Source: Verrucomicrobiales bacterium (GTDB taxonomy: Bacteria; Verrucomicrobiota; Verrucomicrobiia; Limisphaerales; J093). Taken from it: 64,000 nt of DNA. Position 1 is the first letter of the stretch, and the number at the start of each line of letters is the position of its first letter. The position numbers and the translations under genes were made by a program. The notes beneath the pieces were generated by a model that saw only the letters and a program-made list of their open reading frames with translations, had not been told where the DNA came from and did not search any database. The stretch lies in the NCBI GenBank assembly GCA_015075445.1, contig JABTUJ010000013.1:1-64000 (forward strand), given 5' to 3'. Of the stretch, positions 1 through 9,627 are shown in pieces.

Positions 1-7
1 ACCGGCT

Positions 8-78
8 GTAGGCGCCGACGTGCGGAGGCTTTGGGGGCGTGCGACAACGCCACTTCGCCTCCTCACGTCGGCGCCTAC
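8..78. repeat. GTAG-type REP pair, copy A
   Basis: An imperfect inverted repeat. The left arm (8-29) begins GTAGGCGCCGACGTG and the right arm (57-78) ends CACGTCGGCGCCTAC, with about 27 bases between. Near-identical arms recur at 14226-14296, 43360-43431, 54961-55064 and 57715-57783. The GTAG start and the short internal CGCC/GGCG stem match the general design of REP sequences mobilised by RAYT transposases. It lies just upstream of the O-antigen ligase-like gene. Confidence 0.85.
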
Positions 79-187
79 ACCCGGTCGCGGTCTCGTGCGG
101 GGCGAGGAACATCCGGGCCAAGCCCCTTGGGAACCGGCGGAAATTCGCGTGACCCATGCCTTTCGGGCTGCAAGACTCGCACCCAAC

Positions 188-2050
188 ATGGACCGCGGAA
201 TGCTCGAGACATGGTGCGAACGCGCCATTCTCCTGGTGGTCATCGCCACGTTGTTGCTGGGCCCGCTGGCCTTCGGCGGCGTCCGCCCGCGCGAGTTCGC
301 CATCCTCCAGGCCCTGATCGCGCTCGGCGCCGGGCTGTGGGCGCTGCGGGTCTGGCTGAATCCGGGCTACCGGCTGCAATGGCCGCCGGTTTGCTGGTTC
401 GTCACGGCCTTCCTGCTCTATGCGGTCGTTCGCTACTTCCAGGCGGAGGTCGAGTACGTGGCCCGGCTCGAACTCATCCGTATCCTGGTCTACGGCTGGC
501 TGTTCTTCCTGGTGCTCAACAACCTGCATCGGCAACAGGCGGTGCAGGCGCTGCTCGCTACCCTGCTCGCCGTGGGTACTGTGATCTCGCTGTACGCCCT
601 GTACCAGTTTCTCACCGGCTCGCCCACCGTGTTGGGTCTCCCCAAGCCGGAGGTGTTCCGGGGCCGGAGTTCAGGGACGTTCATTTGTCCGAACCATCTG
701 GCCGGTTATCTCGAGATGATTCTGCCCCTGGCGCTGGCGTACCTCATCCTGAGCCGCGGGAGCGCCGTGGCGCGCATCTTCACCGGCTACGCCGCCGCCA
801 TGATGTTCGTCGGGATTGGCGTCTCCGTGTCGCGCGGCGGTTATCTGGCGACGGCGCTGTCCCTGGTGCTGTTCATCGGCGTCCTGCTTCGCTACCGCGG
901 CTTCCGACGCTATGCGCTGGCCGGCCTGGGGATCATGGTGGTCGCGGCAGCGGTCTTCCTCATGAAGGCCAAGGAGCCGCAGAAGCGGTTTCGGCTGATG
1001 TTTGCCGACCACCAAACCCACAACGCACTCGTCCGGGTCGACCTGTGGGGGCCGACCTACCGCATGTGGCGCGACCACCTGTGGACGGGGGTGGGACCCG
1101 CCCATTTTGATCTGCGGTTCCCGAAGTACCGGCCCGCGTCGCTGCAGTCCCGTCCGTTCTGGTCTCATAACGATTATCTGAATGCGCTGGCCGACTGGGG
1201 GTTGGTGGGAGGACTCCTGCTGGCCGGCGCGTGTGTCAGCCTGGCCTGGGGCGGCGTCCAGACGTGGCGCTTTGTCCGGCGGGACAAGCCCGGGTTGACC
1301 GCCAAACCCAGCGATCGGGCGGCGGCGGTGCTGGGACTGGGTACCGGGTTGCTGGCGATCGCCCTGCATTCGTTCGTGGATTTCAACCTCCAGATTCCCT
1401 CGAACGCCATGCTGGCGGTCACGCTGGCCGGACTCCTCTCAGGCCACCTGCGGTTCGCTTCGAGCCGGTTCTGGCTCAACCCGCAGCTTGGCGGACGCGT
1501 GCTTCTCAGCCTGCTGGCGGCCATCACCCTCGTCTGGCTGGGGCAGCAGGCCTGGGTGCGATGGCACGAAGCCCGGCATATCCTCGCGGCCGAAGCCACC
1601 CGCGATCCGGCCGCGCAAGTGGTTGCGCTGGAACGGGCCGTCCGCGTCGAACCGGCCAACGCCGACACCCGCGGTCGCCTCGGCGAGATCTTCCGCCAAC
1701 GAAGCTGGATTGGGGACGCCGACTGGCGCCCGGCGGCCGAGACGGCGTGGGAATGGTTCCGCAGCGCCATCGACCGGAACCCCTGGGACACCTTCCCGCT
1801 GTTGCACGGCGGCATGACGCTGGACTGGCTGGGCCGACACGAAGAAGCCGCCAAACTGTTCGCGCGGGTGGTCGAGCTGGACCCGAACAACCACTACGTC
1901 GCCCTGGTCCGCGGCTGGCACGAGATGCAGTCGGGCAACTGGCTGGCGGCGAAGGAGTGGTTGGAACGATCGCTCACCATCCTTCCGTGGGGCAACTGGC
2001 TGGCACACCGCTACTTGAACGCGGTGAAGCGGCAGCTCGCCAATCCGTAG
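188..2050 (+). CDS. O-antigen ligase/polymerase-like membrane protein with C-terminal TPRs
   Basis: A 620-residue inner-membrane protein with about 10-12 hydrophobic segments in the first 470 residues. A PNHLAGYLEMILPLALAY stretch near residues 165-185 is typical of the Wzy_C/O-antigen ligase family. Residues about 480-610 form TPR-like helical pairs (for example ALERAVRVEPANADTRGRLG and EEAAKLFARVVELDPNN). The family joins or polymerises undecaprenyl-linked glycans on the periplasmic face of the inner membrane; ligase and polymerase cannot be told apart by sequence. ATG 188 is chosen because the longer in-frame extension to base 20 would translate the REP copy. No other glycan genes adjoin it. 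Confidence 0.8.
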   Translation: MDRGMLETWCERAILLVVIATLLLGPLAFGGVRPREFAILQALIALGAGLWALRVWLNPGYRLQWPPVCWFVTAFLLYAVVRYFQAEVEYVARLELIRILVYGWLFFLVLNNLHRQQAVQALLATLLAVGTVISLYALYQFLTGSPTVLGLPKPEVFRGRSSGTFICPNHLAGYLEMILPLALAYLILSRGSAVARIFTGYAAAMMFVGIGVSVSRGGYLATALSLVLFIGVLLRYRGFRRYALAGLGIMVVAAAVFLMKAKEPQKRFRLMFADHQTHNALVRVDLWGPTYRMWRDHLWTGVGPAHFDLRFPKYRPASLQSRPFWSHNDYLNALADWGLVGGLLLAGACVSLAWGGVQTWRFVRRDKPGLTAKPSDRAAAVLGLGTGLLAIALHSFVDFNLQIPSNAMLAVTLAGLLSGHLRFASSRFWLNPQLGGRVLLSLLAAITLVWLGQQAWVRWHEARHILAAEATRDPAAQVVALERAVRVEPANADTRGRLGEIFRQRSWIGDADWRPAAETAWEWFRSAIDRNPWDTFPLLHGGMTLDWLGRHEEAAKLFARVVELDPNNHYVALVRGWHEMQSGNWLAAKEWLERSLTILPWGNWLAHRYLNAVKRQLANP

Positions 2051-2207
2051 CAAGGCGCGGCCCGCCGGAGCGGGGGGGGGTGGCTGGCCTCGCCCTCGCG
2101 AATGGCTGGTTGACGTGATTCGTCATCCGAATACTGTTCACCAGAACCTCGGATGAACACGCCGCGGGCATTGTTCGCCTGGAGGGTCACGGTTTGCTCG
2201 AGCCGCT

Positions 2208-5200
2208 ATGACTACCTCATCACCGCTTCGGCCGGTCGCTGCCGGCGTCGCCTGCCTCTTCGCCGGACTGACTGCGCTGGCCCAACCTCGCCTGGCGGTG
2301 TTGATCGACGAGGGCCAGTCGATTCGACTGTCCTGGGAGGATCCCGGCGGTGGATTTGCGCTCGAATCGAGCTCCGCGCTGGGGCCAGGCGCCTCCTGGC
2401 AGGCCGTGGACGTGACCCCGGTGGTTGAAGGCACCTCGCGCCGCGTGAACCTCGGTGTGACAGCGCAGACGGGGTACTTCCGGCTGCGCGGGCCCGCTTC
2501 GAGCGCGCCGCTGACCATCGTGGAGTCCTCGCCGGCCGCGGGCGAGGGGGGGGTCGCTGTCACGCGCGAGACGGTCTTCCGTTTCTCAGGGCCCCTGGCG
2601 GCGGACACGACGGTGACGCGGGATCACCTGTACGCAGAGTTCGCCGGGCGCGCGCTGCTCACCCGGGTCGAGATCTCGGCGGACCGGCGCTCCGCGAGCC
2701 TGTTCTACCTCGAGAATCTGCCCGGTCGCGCGCGGATCCGTGTCTCGCTGGTCGGTGACGGAATCCGCGGGGCCAATGGGGCCGACGTGGACGCGGACGG
2801 CGACGGGACCCCCGGCGGCGTGCGGCGACTGGAGTTCGACACCTCCGCTGTTCTTGGCGTGCCGGGGACCGCGGTGATGGGGCATGTCTATGCTGCGGAA
2901 CCGGGCCCCAACGCCGAGGACGTTCCCCTGGCCAACGTGATCATCACGGTCGATGGCGCCGAGGAGACCTTGCGGACGACCACGGACGAAACCGGGTTCT
3001 TCCGGCTGCAACCGACCCCGACGGGACGGTTCTTTGTGCATGTGGACGGACGGACAGCCCAAGGCAGCCAATGGCCCGCCGGGGCGTACTATCCTCTGGT
3101 CGGCAAGGCGTGGGAGTCGATCCCGGGTGTGACCAACAATCTGGCGAGTGGGACGGGCGAGATTTTCCTGCCGCTGGTGCCGGCGGATGCCTTGCAGCCG
3201 GTCAGCGCCCTCGAGGAGACGCGGATTGCCTTCAGCCCCGCGGTCGTTGCGGAGAATCCCGCGCTGGCCGGTGTCGAAGTTCGCGTGCCGCCCAATGCGC
3301 TGTTCCATGAAGACGGCACTCGCGGCGGCCGGGTGGGGATTGCGGCCGTCCCGCCGGATCGGCTGCCGGAACCGCTTCCGCCCGGCCTGCAAGACATGCC
3401 GCTGGTCATCACGATTCAGACGGACGGCCCATTGAACTTCGACCAGCCGGTTCCGGTGCGGTTCCCCAATCTGCCGGATCCGGCGACCGGCGTCCGGCTG
3501 CCCCCGGGGGCGAAGACGGTTCTGTGGAGTTTCAACCACGACACCGGGCATTGGGAGGCGCAGGGGACGGCGACCGTCAGCGCGGACGGCCTGTATGCGG
3601 ATACCGATGCGGGCGTGGGGGTGAGGCAGCCGGGGTGGCACGGCGTCCGGCCGGACACCCCACCTGGCGGCCCGGACGAGAACGACCCCGACAACGACGA
3701 AGATGATTACGACGATGACAACAACAACGACAAGCACGACGACGACTGTCACAAGATAGTGATCTGCCAGGCGCCGGGCGTGCCGAAGTCGGGCGGGCAC
3801 TGCATCCTCGAGTGCTCGGAAGATGCGATCAGCGATCTCCTCTGCCGGCTAAACCCGTTCTGCGACGAGGATGAGGCGACCAAGCCCGAGCGAAGCCCGG
3901 TCGAGCTCGGCCTGTGCGCCGGGAATGCGATCATCTGCCAGGGCCAGGAACAGTCGGTCCAGGGAGTCTTCGAGACGGATCGGTATGACGACATGCTGAT
4001 TCAGCGGGACAAGGATTGCATGGACGAGTGCATGCATCCGCCCAGCACGCCCTTCCCCTTGGTCGTGCCGTGTGACGTGTTCGATCCGTGCCCGGACCTG
4101 CTGCCGTTTGGGCCGGTTGCCCTGGGTGCTGCCAGGGGGCGGGTGCTGGCGCAGCCACCGCTGACTCCGGAGGAACTCGCGGCGTCCATTCCCCTGGACT
4201 GGCTGCGCGAGCAGCGGGCGCTGTGGAACGTCGAGGGCGACTACTATTCGCTGGTGTTGGGCAATGCCCGCATCCTCGAGACGGCGCCTGCCGAGCTGAA
4301 GCACTGGCGCCGGTTCTTCCGGGCAGCGAAAGCCGCCAGCGGATCAGCCACCGAAGCGGGGTCCCGGTTCAGCCCGGCGGAGAAGGCGGCGCTGGTGGCG
4401 CTGCCGCGGGCCTCGCAGATGAGCGAGGCGGAGATGGTGGCGCTGGTGGATCGCCTCGACCTGCTGTTGGGCAACGCGGTGCCGGCGGCGCAGTGGGATG
4501 CCGCCGCGATTCAGGCCGCCGCGGAACGCGTGGTGGCGGTGCGCCAGGAATTGCTCAACCGCGGCTGGCAATACCGCCTCGACGGGCTGATTCGGGGTTT
4601 GCTCCTGGCGTCTCAGGAGCTCTCGGTGGTGCCCGGGTCACCGGAGTTCCCCGTCCGCGCGCACTACTACCGTCTGGTCAATCTGGCGAACGGGTTCGAG
4701 ATTCGGGGGCGTCTGTCACCCCAGGGCCGTCTGGAGAACATCGCGCTGGCGCCGAACGCAATCTACTCCGTCGGTTACCTCGATCCGGAGACCGGACGCG
4801 TCGCTGCCGCGTTGTTCGAAACCGGGGCGGTCGGGGTCCGGACCGTGGTGCCCACCGCGCCGTTCGAAGCCGGGCCGGACACGGACACGGACGGCGATGG
4901 GTTGACCGATCTTGCGGAGACCATCGTGGGCACCTTCCCGGACCAGTTCGACAGCGACGGGGACGGGGAGGGGGACGGCGATGAAGTGAGGGCCGGGGGG
5001 AATCCGCTGGACGGTGTGGCGCGGCCGCTGGGCGTGGTGGCGTCCGCGAGCGGCGGGGGTGAAACCCACGATCTTGCCGTCCAGGCGGAGGTGGCGGTGA
5101 CCATTGGGACGGGGGTGGGCCTGACCTGGTACGACGTGAGCCAGCCGGAGACACCGGTACTGCTGAATCGCTTTGTGGGTGCGGGCGATTTCGACGCGAT

Positions 5201-8200
5201 GGCGGTGGATTGGCCCCTGGTCTTGGTCGTCTCCCGCGGAAGGACCGCCCTCCTTTATTCCATTTCCCAAGCGGCTCAGCCGCCCGAGCTGCGCTGGCAG
5301 ATGGAGGTGACTTCACTTCGCGGTGTCACGATGGGACACGGGTACGCCTACCTGGGCGGGAGCACGCTCAAGGTCGTCGAGCTTGAAACGGGCACTCTGG
5401 TTCACGAAGTGGCGACCGCGGGCTATGGCCAGTTGCGGGTGGCGGGTGGCCACCTGTGGGGTCTGCGGCAAACCGGCTCGCTGTGGAGTATGGACACCTA
5501 CGCCTTGCAGGAGGGGGGGCGTTCGCTGGCGTTGCGCGGACAGGTCGAGGTTCCCGGGAGGCTCGCCCCGCAGGAACGGGCGCTGCCCTTTTTCGTCGCC
5601 GAAGGGCGGGCGTACGTGGGGACGTTCACCGGCTACGTGTCCTTCGATGTAACCGACCCCGCCGATCTCATCCTGGTGGGCGGCGGCGGCGTCTTGACGG
5701 CCGCCAATCATGCGGTGGCGCCGGACGGCAGCGGCCTGTTGGCCACGACGACCAGCTTCGCCGGTCCGGACACGCTGCGGGTGAGTCTTTACTCCGACGC
5801 GGACCCGAGGGTGACCACCAACCTGGTCATCTCGTTCGATACTCCGGGAGATCCGCGGAAGCTCACGCCCTACCAGGGGCGGCTCTATATCGCGGATTCG
5901 CAAGCGGGGCTGAGCGTCGCCAATTACCGCCCACTGGATCGCGGGGCGATTCCGCCCGCCGTCGGACTGGTGGCTTATCCACGCACCCAGGCGGGCGGCC
6001 TGGGCGTCCATGAATCGGGCCAGTTGCTCCGGGTCGAAGCCCGGGCCACCGACGACGTCGCGGTCAGCCAGGTGGAGTTCTTCCTCGACGATGAATTCCG
6101 CGCCCGGGCGGGCAGCTACCCTTTCGCCGCCGACCTGCGTGCTCCCGCCTTGACGGCAACCAAGACGGTCTTCTCCCTGCGCGCGCGGGCGTGGGACACC
6201 GCCGGTCATTCGAGCTGGAGCGAGGTGATCTTTCTGGGACTCACCAACGAACTTCGCCGGCCCTATCTCGTGAGCCACTCACCGGTCGCGGGGCTTCGCC
6301 AACTGACCAACTCGCTCGTCGAGATCCACGCGACGTTCAATGAGCCGATGGATCTGGCATCGCTGCAGACGGGATGGATCCTGATCGCGGCGGGTGCGGA
6401 CGACCGGTTTGGGACCGCGGATGACACCCCGCTCACCAGCGAGCCTGTGATGATGGGGGGGAACGCCTATGCCTTGATGACACCCCAGCCGTTGCCCGTC
6501 GGGTTGTATCAGGTGACGGCGACGACCAATGTCACCGATGTGTTTGGCAACCGTCTGCTGACCCCGGCGGTGTGGGACTTTGGCATCCGGCCACTCCTGA
6601 CGCTGGCGGGATCAGGGGCCCTGTGGAGCGCCGATTCACGCACAGCCACCAACTGGTCATCGGGGGCCATCCCCACCCGGAACGACATCCTGGACCTGAG
6701 TTTGCCGGGAGGCGTCACCATCGCGTCACGGTGCGATGTCGAGGCGTACAGCCTGATCGCGCGCAACCCGATGCATTTCGACGGCATTATCCGGCAGGGC
6801 TGTGACAGCCAGCTCATGCTGGTGGGACGAGGCGTTTTCGAGAGGGCCGTGCTCATGGAGGGGCAAGCCACGTGGCTGGGCGGAGAATCCGACATCCTCG
6901 AGTCACTCACCATCGCCGGGCCGAACAACGCCGCGCTTTACGAGCACAGGCTGTACAACCACGGTCAAGTGGTCTTGGACAAGGGCCCGAGCACGGGGTT
7001 GCTCCTGCGCAATCAGGGGTCGGAACCGGTGGGTATTTGGAACCGTCCCGGCGCGGTTTTCGAGCACATCGGCGGGGGGCTGGTGGTCGGGACGGGGCTT
7101 GGACCTTGCGTCTTCGTCAACGAGGGGTTGTATCTCAAGACCGGGCCAGAAGAGGGGCGGGTGCGGTTGAGTCGGTTCCAGAACCTCGCCGAGGTCGAGG
7201 TGCGTGAAGGGACGCTCGAGTTCCAGGGAGACACCGCGGCCTTCGGTGGTGAGGAGCACCTGGGATCGTATCGCGTGCACGCCGGTGCCCGGCTGAATCT
7301 CCTGTCGCGGTTCAGCTCCTTTGGCCGATCGACACGGATGGATGGCGGCGGGAGCCTGGAGTTGGTCGGCGGAACCGAAAGCACCCTCTTTCCCGGTCGG
7401 GTCGAGGTGCAGGGAGGCGTCCGCTTGCGCTCCGGCCGGATGCGGTTCTCCGGCCTGATCGCGTCCGCGGGTGGCTGGGCGCTCGCCGGGACGGCGCAAT
7501 TCGCCGGGCTGGCGCAACGCCTTCAAGGGCCAATGGTGATCGAGCGCAACGGGGCGCTGATCGTGGAGCCGGGATCGCCCCTCGCGCTCGACAGTCTCTT
7601 GAGCAGCAATCAGGTGGTCGTGAATACCGCCCTGCGGGTCGAGGGCCCGGCTGAGTTCCAAGGCGGCTCGCTCGCGGGTTCGGGCCGGCTCACGCTGGCG
7701 GGCTCGACCACCTTTGCCGGCACGGTTGGATCCGTGGGTACGGCAGCCACGGGCGTCCTGGAGATCGGCGGCGCCGCCACCTGCGCCCCCGCTGCGTTGG
7801 TGCGGCCCGTGAACTTCCAGCTCCGGATTCTGTCCGCGGGCTCGTTCGAGCTCGGCGAGGCGACCGAGGTGAGGTTTGGGGGCGTTTCGATCCTCAACGA
7901 TGGCCTCGTCGAGAAGTCGCTGCCGGGGCTCACGCGGACGGTCAACGGCCTCGAGAACCGGGGAACGCTGCGGGTTCGTGACGGCGGTCTTTCGTTCGAG
8001 GGGGGGCCGCTGCTCCAGATGCAGGGGTTGATCTCGCTGAGCACCACCGGACTGGTCGTGCATGCGTCGTCGAATCGCGGGGCCAACGGTATCGTGGACC
8101 TCCGCGGTGGCCGCTTCGAGGGCGGGCCACAGGTCTATTGTGGGAGGTTCACCAATGCGGCCGTGGTGGCGCCCGGGCTGCCGATCGGGCTGCTCGACCT

Positions 8201-8522
8201 TCGGGTGGGAACCCACCCGACCCTCTCGGTCTATCACCAGACCGGCTCAGGCCGGCTGGAAATCGAGATCGCCGGCAGCGAACCCGGGCTGTCCCATGAC
8301 CAGCTCCAGGTCACCGGTCGCGCGGTGTTGGGCGGGACGCTGCAACTCGTTCCCGCCCCGGCGTACGATCCACCCTTGGGAGCCGAGTTGACGATCCTGA
8401 CGGCCCAGAGAATCGAGGGCGAGTTCGCCGAGGTCCTCGGCAATGGCTTGCCCGGCGGCAAGCGCTTCGAGCCGGATTACAGCCTCACGGACGTCACCCT
8501 CCGTGTTGTGACGGGGCCTTGA
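2208..8522 (+). CDS. Giant secreted multidomain surface protein (2104 aa)
   Basis: The N-terminus carries a Sec-type signal ending near ALAQP. Visible parts in order: an SbsA/Ig-like domain (about 100-200), a carboxypeptidase-regulatory-like domain (about 220-285), an Asp/Asn-rich run (about 489-515), a Cys-containing segment, a TSP3-type Ca-binding stretch (DTDTDGDGLTDLAE, about 889-925), an LVIVD/beta-propeller-like region (about 960-1250), a bacterial Ig segment (VEFFLDDEFRA, about 1280), a second SbsA-like domain (about 1350-1455), and a long Gly-rich beta-helix-like C-terminal third. It ends with an autotransporter-passenger-like segment (TGRAVLGGTLQLVPAPAY). I see no C-terminal barrel or PEP-CTERM anchor. 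Probably extracellular; its function cannot be told. It is convergent with the beta-barrel gene, with a 48-base gap. Confidence 0.75.
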   Translation: MTTSSPLRPVAAGVACLFAGLTALAQPRLAVLIDEGQSIRLSWEDPGGGFALESSSALGPGASWQAVDVTPVVEGTSRRVNLGVTAQTGYFRLRGPASSAPLTIVESSPAAGEGGVAVTRETVFRFSGPLAADTTVTRDHLYAEFAGRALLTRVEISADRRSASLFYLENLPGRARIRVSLVGDGIRGANGADVDADGDGTPGGVRRLEFDTSAVLGVPGTAVMGHVYAAEPGPNAEDVPLANVIITVDGAEETLRTTTDETGFFRLQPTPTGRFFVHVDGRTAQGSQWPAGAYYPLVGKAWESIPGVTNNLASGTGEIFLPLVPADALQPVSALEETRIAFSPAVVAENPALAGVEVRVPPNALFHEDGTRGGRVGIAAVPPDRLPEPLPPGLQDMPLVITIQTDGPLNFDQPVPVRFPNLPDPATGVRLPPGAKTVLWSFNHDTGHWEAQGTATVSADGLYADTDAGVGVRQPGWHGVRPDTPPGGPDENDPDNDEDDYDDDNNNDKHDDDCHKIVICQAPGVPKSGGHCILECSEDAISDLLCRLNPFCDEDEATKPERSPVELGLCAGNAIICQGQEQSVQGVFETDRYDDMLIQRDKDCMDECMHPPSTPFPLVVPCDVFDPCPDLLPFGPVALGAARGRVLAQPPLTPEELAASIPLDWLREQRALWNVEGDYYSLVLGNARILETAPAELKHWRRFFRAAKAASGSATEAGSRFSPAEKAALVALPRASQMSEAEMVALVDRLDLLLGNAVPAAQWDAAAIQAAAERVVAVRQELLNRGWQYRLDGLIRGLLLASQELSVVPGSPEFPVRAHYYRLVNLANGFEIRGRLSPQGRLENIALAPNAIYSVGYLDPETGRVAAALFETGAVGVRTVVPTAPFEAGPDTDTDGDGLTDLAETIVGTFPDQFDSDGDGEGDGDEVRAGGNPLDGVARPLGVVASASGGGETHDLAVQAEVAVTIGTGVGLTWYDVSQPETPVLLNRFVGAGDFDAMAVDWPLVLVVSRGRTALLYSISQAAQPPELRWQMEVTSLRGVTMGHGYAYLGGSTLKVVELETGTLVHEVATAGYGQLRVAGGHLWGLRQTGSLWSMDTYALQEGGRSLALRGQVEVPGRLAPQERALPFFVAEGRAYVGTFTGYVSFDVTDPADLILVGGGGVLTAANHAVAPDGSGLLATTTSFAGPDTLRVSLYSDADPRVTTNLVISFDTPGDPRKLTPYQGRLYIADSQAGLSVANYRPLDRGAIPPAVGLVAYPRTQAGGLGVHESGQLLRVEARATDDVAVSQVEFFLDDEFRARAGSYPFAADLRAPALTATKTVFSLRARAWDTAGHSSWSEVIFLGLTNELRRPYLVSHSPVAGLRQLTNSLVEIHATFNEPMDLASLQTGWILIAAGADDRFGTADDTPLTSEPVMMGGNAYALMTPQPLPVGLYQVTATTNVTDVFGNRLLTPAVWDFGIRPLLTLAGSGALWSADSRTATNWSSGAIPTRNDILDLSLPGGVTIASRCDVEAYSLIARNPMHFDGIIRQGCDSQLMLVGRGVFERAVLMEGQATWLGGESDILESLTIAGPNNAALYEHRLYNHGQVVLDKGPSTGLLLRNQGSEPVGIWNRPGAVFEHIGGGLVVGTGLGPCVFVNEGLYLKTGPEEGRVRLSRFQNLAEVEVREGTLEFQGDTAAFGGEEHLGSYRVHAGARLNLLSRFSSFGRSTRMDGGGSLELVGGTESTLFPGRVEVQGGVRLRSGRMRFSGLIASAGGWALAGTAQFAGLAQRLQGPMVIERNGALIVEPGSPLALDSLLSSNQVVVNTALRVEGPAEFQGGSLAGSGRLTLAGSTTFAGTVGSVGTAATGVLEIGGAATCAPAALVRPVNFQLRILSAGSFELGEATEVRFGGVSILNDGLVEKSLPGLTRTVNGLENRGTLRVRDGGLSFEGGPLLQMQGLISLSTTGLVVHASSNRGANGIVDLRGGRFEGGPQVYCGRFTNAAVVAPGLPIGLLDLRVGTHPTLSVYHQTGSGRLEIEIAGSEPGLSHDQLQVTGRAVLGGTLQLVPAPAYDPPLGAELTILTAQRIEGEFAEVLGNGLPGGKRFEPDYSLTDVTLRVVTGP

Positions 8523-8570
8523 GCAGGGCCTTTGCGGCCGGGCGGCCTCGTCCGGGTCGCGAACACCGGG

Positions 8571-9599
8571 CTAAAAGCTGGCCCGCAAACCGAAGACGAG
8601 CTCGATGGCCTTGCCAAACTCGACCGTGGCTTCCTTCCCGCCCGTGCCGAACGAGACGTCCCCCACGTACTGGTACTGGCCGCCCAGATAAACACTCAGG
8701 AACTCGGTCATCGCGTACGAGCCCGCAGCCTGCACGTAGGCGCCCCCCACGATCTGCGTCTCCGAAGTGGAGTCCTCCCGACTCAGTGCGCCCGCGGGCA
8801 AACCCGGAACACTGACGGACTCGGTGAAGCTGAAGTCGCTGATCGCGGCCAACAGCACCCCGCCACCGCTCAGATGGAAATGGACCCGCCGCGTGATCGG
8901 AATGTCGAGGAACGGCCCCACCTTCAGCCCCACGAGCAGGGTCTCGATCTGGGTGTCCACCCGGGAGACGGCCGGGACCTCCCTCGTACTCTGGGTGAAA
9001 GACGAGGATTCAATGAGGGGACCGGGCCCCTCGAACGTGCCGAGGTAAGGCGCTCCGGGCGGTACGATTCCCCCCAGCCGGTAGCTGTCCGTCAGCACCC
9101 GCACGTTGCCCTCGTAAGTGTCGGAGGTCTCGAGCAGCGTGTTCAGCGATGTCACCCCGCCCTCGACGCCCCAAATCGCGCGGCGCTTCCCGAGTTGAAG
9201 CCGGCCCAGCTCACGGGCATACAGCACCTCGAAGCCGCCCTGGAAACCATCATCCGACTCACCAAACTGCCCGTCGCTCGGCGCCTCGAGGGCGCTGCTG
9301 AGGTTCAGAACATCCCCGGCAATCTGATCACCCGTCTCGTAACCCCAATACCAGGTCTTGCCATCCGCGTTCCCGCTGATGTCCGGGCGGACGAACCCAT
9401 TGTGATAATCGGGGGCGGTGGGCGCGCCGGTGGAGAAGTTGCTCACCTTGGCGCTGACACCGAAAGAGAACCGTGCACCCACGCTGAGGCGGTTGCGGTC
9501 CAGCGCCAGTTCCGATTCGTCAATCTGGGCGAGGGCGCTGAACGCGCCCGCCAGACACGCGGCGGCTTGCGTCGTGCGAAGTGGCCAGGAGGCTTTCAT
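8571..9599 (-). CDS. Outer-membrane beta-barrel protein, uncharacterised
   Basis: 342 residues: a signal peptide (MKASWPLRTTQAAACLAGAF, ending near SALAQ), then alternating amphipathic strands and a C-terminus ending in Phe (LVFGLRASF), the usual outer-membrane barrel signature. Phrases such as YLGGQYQYVGDVSF suit a barrel similar to porin or OmpA-type domains. It follows the Ig-domain gene by 28 bases on the same strand, so the two are probably co-transcribed. The ligand or role is unknown. Confidence 0.7.
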   Translation of the reverse strand: MKASWPLRTTQAAACLAGAFSALAQIDESELALDRNRLSVGARFSFGVSAKVSNFSTGAPTAPDYHNGFVRPDISGNADGKTWYWGYETGDQIAGDVLNLSSALEAPSDGQFGESDDGFQGGFEVLYARELGRLQLGKRRAIWGVEGGVTSLNTLLETSDTYEGNVRVLTDSYRLGGIVPPGAPYLGTFEGPGPLIESSSFTQSTREVPAVSRVDTQIETLLVGLKVGPFLDIPITRRVHFHLSGGGVLLAAISDFSFTESVSVPGLPAGALSREDSTSETQIVGGAYVQAAGSYAMTEFLSVYLGGQYQYVGDVSFGTGGKEATVEFGKAIELVFGLRASF

Positions 9600-9627
9600 G
9601 GTGCAGGCTCGATGGGGGGGCAGAACG

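Noticed and set aside
20..187. An N-terminal extension of the O-antigen ligase-like protein
   Set aside because: It would translate REP copy A and has no membrane or signal character.
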